Source: Nodosilinea sp. P-1105
GTDB lineage: Bacteria; Cyanobacteriota; Cyanobacteriia; Phormidesmidales; Phormidesmidaceae
Length of the DNA: 64,000 nucleotides
NCBI RefSeq assembly: GCF_012911975.1
Contig: NZ_SMDQ01000009.1
Location: 1 to 64,000, forward strand
Reading direction: 5' to 3'
Positions 27,304 to 36,574 of this stretch are shown here, piece by piece; positions within the stretch are counted from its first letter, which is position 1; each line of letters opens with the position of its first letter. The notes beneath the pieces are model-generated. The model ran no database searches. It was given only the letters and a program-made list of their open reading frames with translations, and was not told the origin of the DNA. Position numbers and translations under genes: made by a program.

Positions 27304-28407
27304 CTAGGAATGAAGTGACGAGGATAGACGGCGCTTTGTTGGCAGCGGCACCAGGCTATTGGAATCCGCATCCCACAAAATAAATCGGGCACAGTTCGGC
27401 ATATCGCTAATCCGAAGGACCTTGACATTTGAGAGCAAGTGGCTGTTAGCCCGATGACAAGCGGCCAAGTGGTAGTTGGGAATCCGCTCTGAAAGGTGAT
27501 GGATGTTGTGGTAGCTGATATCTGCGGTAAACCATCGCAGGATCGCAGGTAATTCTAGGTAGCTGCTCCCCTCAACTGCGCCACGAATATAGTCCCAGTC
27601 AGCCGTACTGTGAGCATAGGAGCCCTCAAAATTGTGCTGCACAAAGAAGATGCTGATAAAAACAGCCCCAGCCATCGTCAGAGTAACGGCATATAAGCCA
27701 AAGAAGAGCTTTACCCCAATGAGTTGGCTGAGGATCAGCCAGCTGCTAACCACAAAAATATTATTTAAGAGCAAGTCCCAAAACTCTTCTTTCGAATGCC
27801 AGTATTTAGAGTTGTGGGAAGACACTATCATCCCCAAGTCGATATTGCCTTTATGTTTCAAATAGGTTATTCCATGGTTTATAAAATCATGGATACCAAA
27901 AATTAAAGCCAGTCTAGGTTTGATGACCAGATAAAAGAAACCACCAGGCAAAATAATGATGGGCTGGCGTAAAATCCCATAGAGCCTTTGATTAAAGCTG
28001 TCCAACTGAGCAAACTCGTCGGTGGACAGGAAGTCTCCAATACCACGATAGCGCTCCCAGTCTCCATTAGTTTTGTGATGGTAGGCATGATCTCTTGACC
28101 AGCCATACTGGGGGATGGCGTTAATAACTCCTAGCATAAAGCCGACCCATCTGTTAGTGGCCTTAGATCTAAAGAGGGAGTAGTGGCCACAATCATGCAT
28201 TAGCGAAAAACAACGTAACAAGAAGAGCACCATCAAAATAATGATGGGCGGCAAAATCCATAGAGAAATGGAAGCCGCCTTAATAGCCAGAAACCACAAC
28301 CCTACATAAGGGACTACTGTATTTAAAATCTGATACGTGGCCCGTCGATCATCACTCTTCATGTAGGGGACTAAAACAAAATCTGACTTTTTTAACACGG
28401 TTTCCAT
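27304..28407 (-). CDS. Fatty acid desaturase family protein
   Basis: Membrane di-iron enzyme that introduces double bonds into acyl chains (or hydroxylates a lipid-like substrate). All three His boxes are present: HDCGHYSLF (His71 and His75), RDHAYHHKTNGDW (His107, 110, 111) and YHNIHHLSERIPNYHL (about residue 300). Hydrophobic pairs lie around 30-65 and 220-260. At 367 aa it fits acyl-lipid desaturases of the omega-6/omega-3 layout, but the boxes differ from DesA/DesB enough that I do not assign a symbol. Base composition is visibly more AT-rich than flanking genes, and its leader is a long AT-rich non-coding stretch, suggesting transfer. Confidence 0.88.
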   Translation of the reverse strand: METVLKKSDFVLVPYMKSDDRRATYQILNTVVPYVGLWFLAIKAASISLWILPPIIILMVLFLLRCFSLMHDCGHYSLFRSKATNRWVGFMLGVINAIPQYGWSRDHAYHHKTNGDWERYRGIGDFLSTDEFAQLDSFNQRLYGILRQPIIILPGGFFYLVIKPRLALIFGIHDFINHGITYLKHKGNIDLGMIVSSHNSKYWHSKEEFWDLLLNNIFVVSSWLILSQLIGVKLFFGLYAVTLTMAGAVFISIFFVQHNFEGSYAHSTADWDYIRGAVEGSSYLELPAILRWFTADISYHNIHHLSERIPNYHLAACHRANSHLLSNVKVLRISDMPNCARFILWDADSNSLVPLPTKRRLSSSLHS

Positions 28408-29073
28408 ATGTTCTCATTAATGTCAAAAGCTAGAACGTCTTCTCATGTATGAAAGACGTAAAAGTAAACAATCTATCCCACGGGCAGAGCTTCTGGCAAG
28501 AAAACATTTCCGTGGAGTAATAGGACTAGAAATGTTAGCCAGGTCACTTGAAAATTGGCTAGGAGTTTGATCAAAAACTCTTGATAAGAATTAAACGAAG
28601 ATCAGTGGCAACATCAACAATGTCCATAAGCGAAAGGTTTCAGGTGTATCCCAGAACTAATGTTTGGTAGCCACAGCTTGTTTAGCTCAGTCAGTACAAA
28701 AAGCAAACGTGCCATCAAAGCTGGAGTAAAGCATAGATTAATCATCAGCAGCTACTCTGGCGTTAGCCCTAGATCTCAGACTCTAAGTTGATCGCCAGCA
28801 TCAAGTTAAACTATCAAGCCCCGTGACAGCTGTGGAGCAAAGGCAGGTTTGCACTACTACTATGATCCTGTTGTGGTTTTCATTATCCTGTGGTTCCCAT
28901 GACCTGATTTTTGCCGAAGCCTATGCATGATGCAATCTAGCACACCCCAGATAGATCAGCACAGCCGGTTGTCTCAAGCGGGTATAACCCTCAGATTACT
29001 GTCACAAGGGCCATGCTCATTATGTGTCGCTTATGAGTAGAATTTGACCTGCTGTTGATTATGCTGTAGCCCT
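28408..29073. other. 666-bp intergenic region, nothing recognised
   Basis: AT-rich relative to the rest of the window, without long reading frames or clear repeats. It separates the divergent desaturase and Tic22-like genes and must contain both promoters. No RNA gene or transposon end was recognised. Confidence 0.5.
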
Positions 29074-29814
29074 ATGCGACGTCTGTTTCCCCGATCATTT
29101 TTGCCTGCCACTGTGTTAAGCGCCATCGTTGGCGGTGGCATCTTGGCTGGGTCCTGGCTGTTTCCCTTACCTGCTGAAGCCCTGAGTGACGAAGACATTG
29201 TCGATAAGCTGGAGCAAGTTCCTGTCTTTATTATTTTGAACTCTGATGGCCAGCCGCTAACGGCCTCCGCTGAAGCGAACAATCAGGAAGTTAAGGTGCC
29301 AGTGGTGTTTATTGATGGTGAAACCGCTGAAACCTTTCTAGACCAAGCCCAGGCTGAAGATCAAAGTGCCACCATTGCTCTGATTGACCTCGGCACCCTT
29401 TACCAAGAGACTCACTTGAGTGCTGAAGCGGCTACCCCGCTACTCTACTTCCCCATTGTGGAAGAGCTAGATACCGCCATGGGAATGGAGGAAGACTTCC
29501 AGGGGGTGCCATTGTTCATTGCCCGCCAGGGGGAAGATGGTCCTTACTTAACCATTACCCAAAATGGGGAAACGTCATTGCCTATGTTCTTTTCCCGCAA
29601 TGACTTGCAAACCCTGTTAGATCGTTATGCCGAAACCGATGCTGCCGCCGCCCAAGAAATCGTGGTACAGGTGCTCTCCCTAGAATGGCTTCTAGCAACG
29701 ATGGCAACCAATGAAGATCCAGCGTTGGATGCTCAACTGGAGCAGGTACGGCTATTTCCATCCACAGAGGTGCTCAACTACATTCGTTCGCAGCAGCCTG
29801 AATCGGGGCAGTAA
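29074..29814 (+). CDS. Tic22-family periplasmic protein
   Basis: Cyanobacterial homologue of chloroplast Tic22, a periplasmic chaperone linked to outer-membrane protein biogenesis. The signal peptide covers about residues 1-36 (LPATVLSAIVGGGILAGSWL then PAEA). The mature 210-residue part has the alternating pattern VPVFIILNSDGQPL, VPVVFIDGETAETFLDQAQ and VPLFIARQGEDGPYLTITQ typical of the family. It is divergent from the desaturase gene and upstream of the CHASE2 kinase. Length fits Tic22. Confidence 0.85.
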   Translation: MRRLFPRSFLPATVLSAIVGGGILAGSWLFPLPAEALSDEDIVDKLEQVPVFIILNSDGQPLTASAEANNQEVKVPVVFIDGETAETFLDQAQAEDQSATIALIDLGTLYQETHLSAEAATPLLYFPIVEELDTAMGMEEDFQGVPLFIARQGEDGPYLTITQNGETSLPMFFSRNDLQTLLDRYAETDAAAAQEIVVQVLSLEWLLATMATNEDPALDAQLEQVRLFPSTEVLNYIRSQQPESGQ

Positions 29815-30138
29815 GCCCTGTAATTACTGGCTTCCTGATTCCCTGGAGTGAGATGTCTGCGCTGAAGACGGCACAACTCTTTCAGGGAGTCGTTAGTTGC
29901 CAGTTGTCAGGAGTCAAGAGGGGACGTCATCAATTCAAACAAACAAACAAGCTGATTGAAGGTCGATGCCTTAGGTTAAGCTGGGGGCTAGTGCAGGGTG
30001 TTTTGGTGCGCTTGAATGACTACAACACCACCATCGGTCTAGCCTATGGCGGCATACATTCCACTGGTTTCGTCTGGAATGGGGAGAGGGTAGCGTTCAG
30101 CCATGTCGCCTTGGCCAACCCTGTTATTTTTGTAGGCT
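29815..30138. other. Intergenic region before CHASE2 kinase
   Basis: About 320 bp. A 100-codon frame exists but shows no family resemblance, no signal and a repeat-like GTTGCCAGTTGTCAGGAGTC start, so I treat this as non-coding leader. Nothing else recognised. Confidence 0.45.
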
Positions 30139-32547
30139 ATGACCCTTGGTCCTAAATCATCTCGATCTGGCAGTTCCAGCTTATCGGCCACCCATCAAGT
30201 CACGGGCTGGGTGAAGCAAAACTTGAACCGGGGCTGGTTTAAGGTTTCTTTAGCGGGTTTGTGGCTGAGCTTCTTAGCCGTCCATGTGGCGACAGATTCC
30301 TTACCAGCCCAGTTCTTGGACCGGCGGCTGCAAACCTTATTTTTTGAAATGCGGGGACCAGTAGTGGCCCCCGATGACATTGTCATTCTGGCCATGGATG
30401 ATGAGTCCGTTGACCAAGCTGAGCATTACCGAGCTGACCCAGACCGGCATCAGGCCCTGGCCCCGCTTGCTGGTAGCCCCTGGCAGCGGCGCGCCCATGC
30501 GATCGCCATTGAACGGCTGCTAGAGGCTGGAGCTAGCGCGGTGGCGGTGGATGTAATGTTTTTCACCGACAGTAGCTATGGTCCTGCCGATGACCAAGCC
30601 CTGGTTGACGTGTTGGATCGCTACGGCGATCGGGTTGTGCTAGCTGCCAAATTTGACGACGCTAACCTCCGCCAAGGAACGTTAATTCGTCCCACCCTGC
30701 CGATTCCATCGCTGCTGGATACTGCGGCCTACCTGGGTAACATTAATTTTCTCCGAGAACCCGATGGTCGAATTCATCGCCATGGTTGGGTTTATTTAGA
30801 CTGGGTACAGCAGGATGTGTCTGAGCTGCTGACCGCTAGCCCAGGCGATGGAAACCTGCCGATCCCACTCTCGTTCGCAGAAGCAACCCTTGAAGCCGCT
30901 GGCATGGCTTATCCGCCGCCAGGGGGAGAGTTTATTAATTTCTACGGTCCTCACCAGACCTTTACCCATCTGCCGTTTTGGTATGTGCTTGATTCTGACC
31001 CCTGGGTGAATCAGCTGCAGGAAGGAGCCTTTTTTGCCGACAAGATTGTGCTGATTGGGGCTACGGCTGGTTTTATGCAAGATTTTCACCAGGCGCCTTT
31101 TTCAGAAACGTTGCTCCACCCTATCCCCATGGCTGGGGTGGAAATCTTAGCCAATGACATTGCCAGTTTGCAGAATGGCACTACCCTGCGCCAGGGGATT
31201 CCCAACCCCTGGGGCCGCGCCTTGCTGATACTGGGCATTGGCTCTGGATTTGGCCTACTGCTCTGGCATTTTAACCGCCCCATTGCCCGCCTGGGCTGGA
31301 CTGGGGCTACCATTGGCGCCTGGTTTTGGTTGAGCTATGGGGCTTTTAGCCTGGGAGGAATGTTGCTGCCTGCCGGAACCCCAATCGTCGGCTTTATGGT
31401 GCTAGGGGGTAGCTTTATTGTTACCGACATTGTCACCGAACAGTTGCGCAAGCAACGCCTACGCCAAACCCTAGAGCAATACGTAACCTCCCCGATTGTG
31501 CAGGAGATTATTAGTCAGCAGGAAGACCTCAAGGATCTGCTCAGGCTACGGGAAGCGGAGGTGATTGGCCTGTTGTTGGGCAACCGCTACCGGATTGTCC
31601 GCTTGCTAGGGTCAGGGGGGTTTGGCGAAACCTATGTGGCCCAAGATACGCAACGTCCTGGGGAGCCGGTGTGCGTAGTCAAGCAGTTGCGGATTATTAG
31701 CGATGACCCCAAGGCCCATCGGCTGGGGCGGCGCTTTTTCTTGGGGGAAGCTGAAACCTTAGAAAAGCTAGGTCACCATGACCAGATTCCTCGCCTACTC
31801 GCCTATTTTGAGGATCAATATTCCTTCTATCTGGTGGAAGAAATGGTGGCAGGGCGGCTGCTGAAAGCTGAGTTGACCAGTCGACGGCCGATGGGGCAGA
31901 TCTATGCTCTCGATCTGCTGCAAGGCCTGCTGCCAGTGATTGCGTTTGTCCATCACCAGGGGGTGATTCATCGAGATATCAAGCCTTCCAATGTCATCCG
32001 CCGTAAGTCTGACGGCAAGCTAGTGTTGATTGACTTTGGGGCCGTAAAACTAATCTCTAATAAGCTGGCTGACAGTGATGTCCAAATCACGTCCACATCC
32101 ACGGTGGGGGTGGGCACCCAAGGCTATATGCCCAGTGAGCAGTCAGCGGGTCTGCCTAAATTTAACAGTGATCTCTATGCCCTAGGGATTACAGTGATTG
32201 AGGCCCTAACCGGGATCCCAGCCTATGCCATTAAGCGGGATAACCAGGGAGAGCTGATTTGGCGCCATGGGGTGCCTGAGTTGGACCAGGCCTTTGGCGC
32301 CGTGGTAGACCGACTGGTGAAGTATGACTTTACGGAGCGCTATCAGTCTGCCCTGGACGTCATCACCGATTTAGAACAGATGGCACCTCGGTTGCGATCG
32401 CAAGCAGATTCTCTCCCACCCGTGGATGATGGCCAGACACCTGAGTCAATCGACCAAGGGGATTCACTTACCGCCGCCACGGAATCTACCGAAATGCTGC
32501 CCGAGGGTTGGACCCCATGGCAGAACGAGGAAACCTGGCCCAACTAA
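30139..32547 (+). CDS. CHASE2-domain serine/threonine protein kinase
   Basis: Transmembrane receptor kinase of 802 aa. An N-terminal membrane helix (about residues 34-52) leads to an extracytoplasmic CHASE2 sensor domain (about 55-340) with VVAPDDIVILAMDDESVDQ and RAHAIAIERLLEAGASAVAV. Three more helices (about 350-430) precede a complete Hanks-type kinase: GSGGFGETYVAQ (G-loop, about 490), CVVKQLRI (Lys), HRDIKPSNVIRR (about 609) and LIDFGAVKL (about 632). Ligand and substrates are unknown. It is probably monocistronic, and a hairpin repeat lies right after the stop codon. Confidence 0.93.
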   Translation: MTLGPKSSRSGSSSLSATHQVTGWVKQNLNRGWFKVSLAGLWLSFLAVHVATDSLPAQFLDRRLQTLFFEMRGPVVAPDDIVILAMDDESVDQAEHYRADPDRHQALAPLAGSPWQRRAHAIAIERLLEAGASAVAVDVMFFTDSSYGPADDQALVDVLDRYGDRVVLAAKFDDANLRQGTLIRPTLPIPSLLDTAAYLGNINFLREPDGRIHRHGWVYLDWVQQDVSELLTASPGDGNLPIPLSFAEATLEAAGMAYPPPGGEFINFYGPHQTFTHLPFWYVLDSDPWVNQLQEGAFFADKIVLIGATAGFMQDFHQAPFSETLLHPIPMAGVEILANDIASLQNGTTLRQGIPNPWGRALLILGIGSGFGLLLWHFNRPIARLGWTGATIGAWFWLSYGAFSLGGMLLPAGTPIVGFMVLGGSFIVTDIVTEQLRKQRLRQTLEQYVTSPIVQEIISQQEDLKDLLRLREAEVIGLLLGNRYRIVRLLGSGGFGETYVAQDTQRPGEPVCVVKQLRIISDDPKAHRLGRRFFLGEAETLEKLGHHDQIPRLLAYFEDQYSFYLVEEMVAGRLLKAELTSRRPMGQIYALDLLQGLLPVIAFVHHQGVIHRDIKPSNVIRRKSDGKLVLIDFGAVKLISNKLADSDVQITSTSTVGVGTQGYMPSEQSAGLPKFNSDLYALGITVIEALTGIPAYAIKRDNQGELIWRHGVPELDQAFGAVVDRLVKYDFTERYQSALDVITDLEQMAPRLRSQADSLPPVDDGQTPESIDQGDSLTAATESTEMLPEGWTPWQNEETWPN

Positions 32548-32550
32548 CCG

Positions 32551-32613
32551 GATTCAAGTCCAGACCTGGAGTTCTGCCTGTGGGAAAACTCCAGATCCCG
32601 AGCTGGCCTTGGT
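32551..32613 (-). repeat. Dispersed hairpin repeat A, copy 2
   Basis: Inverted orientation relative to copy 1, starting three bases after the kinase stop codon. Inner arms CTGGAGTT and AACTCCAG are perfect; outer arms AAGTCCAG and CTGGCCTT are slightly decayed. Its position suggests a transcript-end or mRNA-stabilising role for the kinase gene. Confidence 0.85.
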
Positions 32614-32614
32614 G

Positions 32615-32678
32615 TAGTACCGTACGGCATAAGTCGGCCAACCCCTTCTGTTACCTGTCCCCTAGCACCTGGCGCCCC
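32615..32678. repeat. Dispersed repeat B, copy 2
   Basis: Matches 7281-7344 (TAGTA, CGGCATAAGTCGGCC and a TACCTG/CCCTAG segment). It directly follows hairpin repeat A here and lies between the convergent kinase and M16 peptidase genes. Confidence 0.65.
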
Positions 32679-32711
32679 CAGCGAAGGGGATCACATTTCT
32701 GCCAGCCAGCC

Positions 32712-34211
32712 CTAAGCCCCTGGGGTGGGAATAGTGATATCAATGGATGTGACGGATTGGTTGGGGTCAAGGGCCGCCAGGGGCGGTTGCATTTCCGTTG
32801 GATTTCCCACCACTAGTACCACCAGTTGGTCCGGTTCCAGGTGGGTTTGGGCCGCTGCCAGTACCGCCTCTGGGGTGACCTGCCTGACCCCGTCTTGAAA
32901 CTGAAATACAAAATCAGCTGGGTAATCGTAGTACTCATAGCGGATCAGCCGCGACAGGGTCTGGCTAGGGCTTTGAAAGTTAAACACAAAGCTGTTCAGT
33001 ACCGAGTCCTGGGCCTGGGCTAACTCAGTGGTCGTAATGGGTGCTGTGCGGAGGCGGTTCAGTTCAGCTTTGACCGACTGAATAAAGGGCACCGTCGCCT
33101 GGGCACGGGTCTGCCCACCGCCAATCACTAGGCCAGGGTAGTCATGGCGGGGAGACCAAAAACCATAGACCGAGTAGGCTAACCCCTGGCGCGATCGCAC
33201 CTCGTTAAACAACCGCCCGCCAAATCCATTCAGCACCTCATTCATCACTGCTAAGGCTGGGTAAGTGGGGTCATCTAACTGTCCGCCCAAATGGCCCAGT
33301 TGCACATAGCTCTGGGTCAGTTGAGATTGCTCAACTAAAAACACGCCCGTCTGAGCCTGGTTCACGGTCGGCAGTGGTGATGTGGCTAGGGCTGGTCCAG
33401 TCCCTTCCCACTGGCCGAAATAGCGATCAATCATCGCTTTCATCGCCTGCCGGTCAAAGTCGCCCACCAGGCCCAAAATGGTATGTTCTGGCCGAATCGA
33501 CCCCTGGTAAAACCGCTGTATATCCTGCTGGTCGATGGCGTCCAGGGTGGCATATTCCATGGTGCGGGCATAGGGACTGTCTTGCCCGTAGACCAGCTTA
33601 TTGAACTCTCGCGAGGCGATCGCATCAGGACTATCGTTACGCCGCGCAATACTACCGCCGTACTGACTCTTCAGTAGGGCAATCTTGTCTTCGGCAAAAG
33701 CAGGGCGCTGAATCACCTCGGCAAACAACTGAAAGACCGCCTCGGTATCTTCGGCCAGAGCGCTAAAGCTGGCGCTACCTGCCGCTGTATCAATGCCAGT
33801 TTCAATCGAGGCGGCCCGCTGTTCCAGCTGATCATTCAAGGCATCGGGGGCCAGGTTGAGGGTGCCCCCCAACCGCATGGCTTCCCCGGTTAAGGTGGCC
33901 AGGCCCACCTGGGCAGCTGGTTCAAACCGAGAGCCAGTGCGAAAGGTAGCCGAGCCACTCACCAAAGGGAGCTCATGGTCTTCCATCAGATAAACCACCA
34001 ATCCATTGGCCAACTGGTAGCGCTCGTAGTCGGGAATTTGGACATCCCCTAGGGCTGGGAACTCTAACTGATCATAATGACGGGGGGCCAGGGCGCGAGC
34101 TGGAGACTGCCAGCCCAGTAACATCACCCCTAACAGCCCTAACAACCCCAAGGTGGGCAACAGTATCCAGCGTTGGGTAAACGGGCGGCGGACAGTAGAT
34201 AACCAGCTCAT
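32712..34211 (-). CDS. M16-family peptidase-like protein, non-catalytic subunit
   Basis: 499-residue exported M16 (insulinase-type) homologue. The signal or anchor is at 16-40 (ILLPTLGLLGLLGVMLLGW). The zinc site HxxEH is missing: the corresponding stretch reads VGLATLTGEAMRLGGT. It keeps the partner-subunit hallmark GLAYSVYGFW in the C-terminal half and QVGLATL/FGGRLFNEVRS. It probably forms a heterodimer with the catalytic M16 protein encoded 103 bp upstream on the same strand, each contributing to one chamber. Substrate peptides are unknown. Confidence 0.9.
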   Translation of the reverse strand: MSWLSTVRRPFTQRWILLPTLGLLGLLGVMLLGWQSPARALAPRHYDQLEFPALGDVQIPDYERYQLANGLVVYLMEDHELPLVSGSATFRTGSRFEPAAQVGLATLTGEAMRLGGTLNLAPDALNDQLEQRAASIETGIDTAAGSASFSALAEDTEAVFQLFAEVIQRPAFAEDKIALLKSQYGGSIARRNDSPDAIASREFNKLVYGQDSPYARTMEYATLDAIDQQDIQRFYQGSIRPEHTILGLVGDFDRQAMKAMIDRYFGQWEGTGPALATSPLPTVNQAQTGVFLVEQSQLTQSYVQLGHLGGQLDDPTYPALAVMNEVLNGFGGRLFNEVRSRQGLAYSVYGFWSPRHDYPGLVIGGGQTRAQATVPFIQSVKAELNRLRTAPITTTELAQAQDSVLNSFVFNFQSPSQTLSRLIRYEYYDYPADFVFQFQDGVRQVTPEAVLAAAQTHLEPDQLVVLVVGNPTEMQPPLAALDPNQSVTSIDITIPTPGA

Positions 34212-34314
34212 AGCGCAATAGTCCTAATCCTGAGGTCTTAGCTAATTTCAAGCAGTCAGGGCGTTATTAACCCCTCGGGCATGCCCAATCTTGGTACTTG
34301 TTATCGGGAATGGG

Positions 34315-35907
34315 TCATCCACCATGGTCGCCATGGTTCGAGAGTAATTTACCTACGGTCCGGTGATTGGGTTGAAACAGGGCTTGAGCTACGCGCTGCA
34401 CATCGGCAGCTGACACCGCTTCAATCGCTTTCAGGTCGTCGAACACATTACGCCAACTACCCGTTTTGGCCTCATACTCAGCCAGTAGGGAAGCCATGCC
34501 ACTGTTAGACGCCAAACTGCGCAACAACCCTGCCCTAGCCTGGGTTTTCACCCGGTCTAGTTCAGCTTGACTAATGGGCTCGGTCTGGAGCCGTTCTAGC
34601 TCTCGGGCCATTAACTGGGCAATATCGCCAGGGCTATGTCCTTGGGCTGTTAACCCATAGAGAAGAAAGATGTTGTCGTATTTGTCGCCGGGAAACCCGT
34701 CTAGGGCACCAATGCTGAGGGCGACCCGTGCGTCTGTGACCAGGGTTTTATAGAGACGGGAGGTGCGTCCCCCTGTCAGCAGGCTTTGAATCATGCCGTA
34801 GATGACATGGTCTGGGTGGGTGAGCCCAGGTCGGTGATATCCCTCCAGGTACCAGGGTTCTGAAGCAAGCTCTAGGGTGAATTCCCGAGGGGCAGTTTGC
34901 TCTGGCTCGTTGATCACAGGTTGGGGTGGCTCGGGCCGAGGGGTGTAGCGGCCAAAGTAGATGGCAGCGAGCTGCTGCACCTCTGGAGGGTTAACATCCC
35001 CCACCACCACCGCCGTTAGATTGCTGGGGCCGTAGTAGATGTCGTAGAAGTCTTGAATATCTTGACGGGTGGCCACATACAGGTCGTCTTGATAGCCAAT
35101 CACTGGACGCCGATAGGGATGGGCGACAAAGGCGGTTTCTAGGAATTGCTCGACCATAGTGCCGATGGGGGAGTTATCCACCCGCATGTGGCGTTCCTCT
35201 AAAATGACCTCTTTTTCTTCAAAAAACTCGCGAAACACCGGCTCCAGAAACCGTTCCGATTCCAGGGACATCCACAGCTCTAACTTATTTGAAGGCAAGC
35301 TATAGAAGTAGCGGGTAGCATCGGCCCCAGTGGTGGCATTCAGCCCCACGCCACCCGCCTGTTGGACAATTTGACCATACTTATTCTGCTCCACATAGCT
35401 AGCGGCCTGTTGCTTCAGGGCCTCTAGCTGCTGCCAAAGTTGGGTCACCTGGGCAGTATCACCGGCTGCTTCAGTCGCCAAGATCTGGTCAAAGACATTG
35501 TCCATCTGGTCTAGCACCTGGGCCTCCGCCGGGTAGTCAGTGGTGCCGATGCGCTCAGTGCCTTTGAAAGCCAGGTGTTCGAGGTAGTGAGCAACGCCAG
35601 TTTTGCCATCCTCCTCATCCACCGCCCCCACATTGGCATGAATCATAAAAGACACCACGGGGGCCTGGTGCCGCTCTAACACAATGAATTTCATGCCGTT
35701 GTCTAGGGTGAACTCGGTGACTGAATCGGCCACCCGATCGATGTAAGGCTGAATCGCCTGGGCATTGGTAGCGGCCTCTCGGGCCTGAACCGGGGCGATG
35801 GGCCAGCCAATCCATAGGCCAAGGGCAACCATGATCGAGGCGATCGCCCTGATCCATCCCCGTGATTGAGCAAGTTGGGGCAATTGGGTCGCCATAGTTA
35901 CTTTCAT
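34315..35907 (-). CDS. M16-family zinc metallopeptidase, catalytic subunit
   Basis: 530-residue exported peptidase. A hydrophobic signal is at about residues 20-40 (IASIMVALGLWIGWPIA). The zinc-binding HxxEH is intact in GVAHYLEHLAFKGTERIG, with the downstream Glu in the helix around EEKEVILEERHMRVDN. GRTSRLYKTLVTDARVALS lies in the C-terminal half. It likely degrades peptides in the periplasm together with the non-catalytic partner encoded downstream. A second ATG four codons in is an equally good start. Confidence 0.93.
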   Translation of the reverse strand: MKVTMATQLPQLAQSRGWIRAIASIMVALGLWIGWPIAPVQAREAATNAQAIQPYIDRVADSVTEFTLDNGMKFIVLERHQAPVVSFMIHANVGAVDEEDGKTGVAHYLEHLAFKGTERIGTTDYPAEAQVLDQMDNVFDQILATEAAGDTAQVTQLWQQLEALKQQAASYVEQNKYGQIVQQAGGVGLNATTGADATRYFYSLPSNKLELWMSLESERFLEPVFREFFEEKEVILEERHMRVDNSPIGTMVEQFLETAFVAHPYRRPVIGYQDDLYVATRQDIQDFYDIYYGPSNLTAVVVGDVNPPEVQQLAAIYFGRYTPRPEPPQPVINEPEQTAPREFTLELASEPWYLEGYHRPGLTHPDHVIYGMIQSLLTGGRTSRLYKTLVTDARVALSIGALDGFPGDKYDNIFLLYGLTAQGHSPGDIAQLMARELERLQTEPISQAELDRVKTQARAGLLRSLASNSGMASLLAEYEAKTGSWRNVFDDLKAIEAVSAADVQRVAQALFQPNHRTVGKLLSNHGDHGG

Positions 35908-36006
35908 AGACCGACTCTAAGCCTGACTCTAAACCAATGATTCCTCTCTGCCAGGATACTGGAGTTCATCGGTAGATGACCACACTAATGCCGCACTAAT
36001 GCTGCA

Positions 36007-36333
36007 CTAATGCCGCCGCTTCACAGTGATCAGCCCCTGGCTAAGATACAGAGTATAGGTGTCAAACAACAGACCCACCAGGCTAGCGGTGATCGCAATG
36101 GTCAACGCTCCTTGCCAAGGGTCGCCACTGCCCAGGGTGGTAAGTAACGTCAGCAGTTGGTCGTAGGGAGCCTGCGCCCATGGGCTTAACCCGGGGGACT
36201 GTTGCAAACTGGCTAGCACCAGCAGACAAATTGCGACTAGGATGAGAGGCATGAGAAAGGTAATGATCGCCGTCATCACCAGCGATCGCAAATAGTATCT
36301 AACCCGTTTAGATTGTGTAGTCACAGCATTCAC
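36007..36333 (-). CDS. Small membrane protein, unknown
   Basis: 108-residue protein with two hydrophobic segments, MTAIITFLMPLILVAICLLV (about 19-40) and LTIAITASLVGLLFDTYTLY (about 76-96), and a basic C-terminus VKRRH. I do not recognise a family. It lies 99 bp upstream of the catalytic M16 gene on the same strand, so it may share its transcript. Coding is supported by clean membrane topology and length but not by homology. Confidence 0.6.
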   Translation of the reverse strand: MNAVTTQSKRVRYYLRSLVMTAIITFLMPLILVAICLLVLASLQQSPGLSPWAQAPYDQLLTLLTTLGSGDPWQGALTIAITASLVGLLFDTYTLYLSQGLITVKRRH

Positions 36334-36574
36334 CTAAACGATTAACCTAAACGTGGGGCTCGTTTGCGGCCAGAGAGCAACCTCCCCGGCAGAATTTCTA
36401 ATACCTTACGCAGATAGTCTTGGAGTGGGTAGACCTGTAGAAAAAACTTCAAGCTTGATTACGTATTGTTTTGAAGTGCTGTAACAAAGGCTGGCGGTAT
36501 ACGCATCATCGCGGTCAGGGGATAATGACTCTACAGCAATCACTAGGCCGCTCGGCGGTTAAGGGGGTAGACAT

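Noticed and set aside
26951-27307. 118-codon frame starting inside tRNA-Pro
   Set aside because: It begins within the tRNA and runs across palindromic repeats.
29853-30155. 100-codon frame before the CHASE2 kinase
   Set aside because: Overlaps the kinase start, shows no recognisable domain, and has repeat-like DNA at its beginning.
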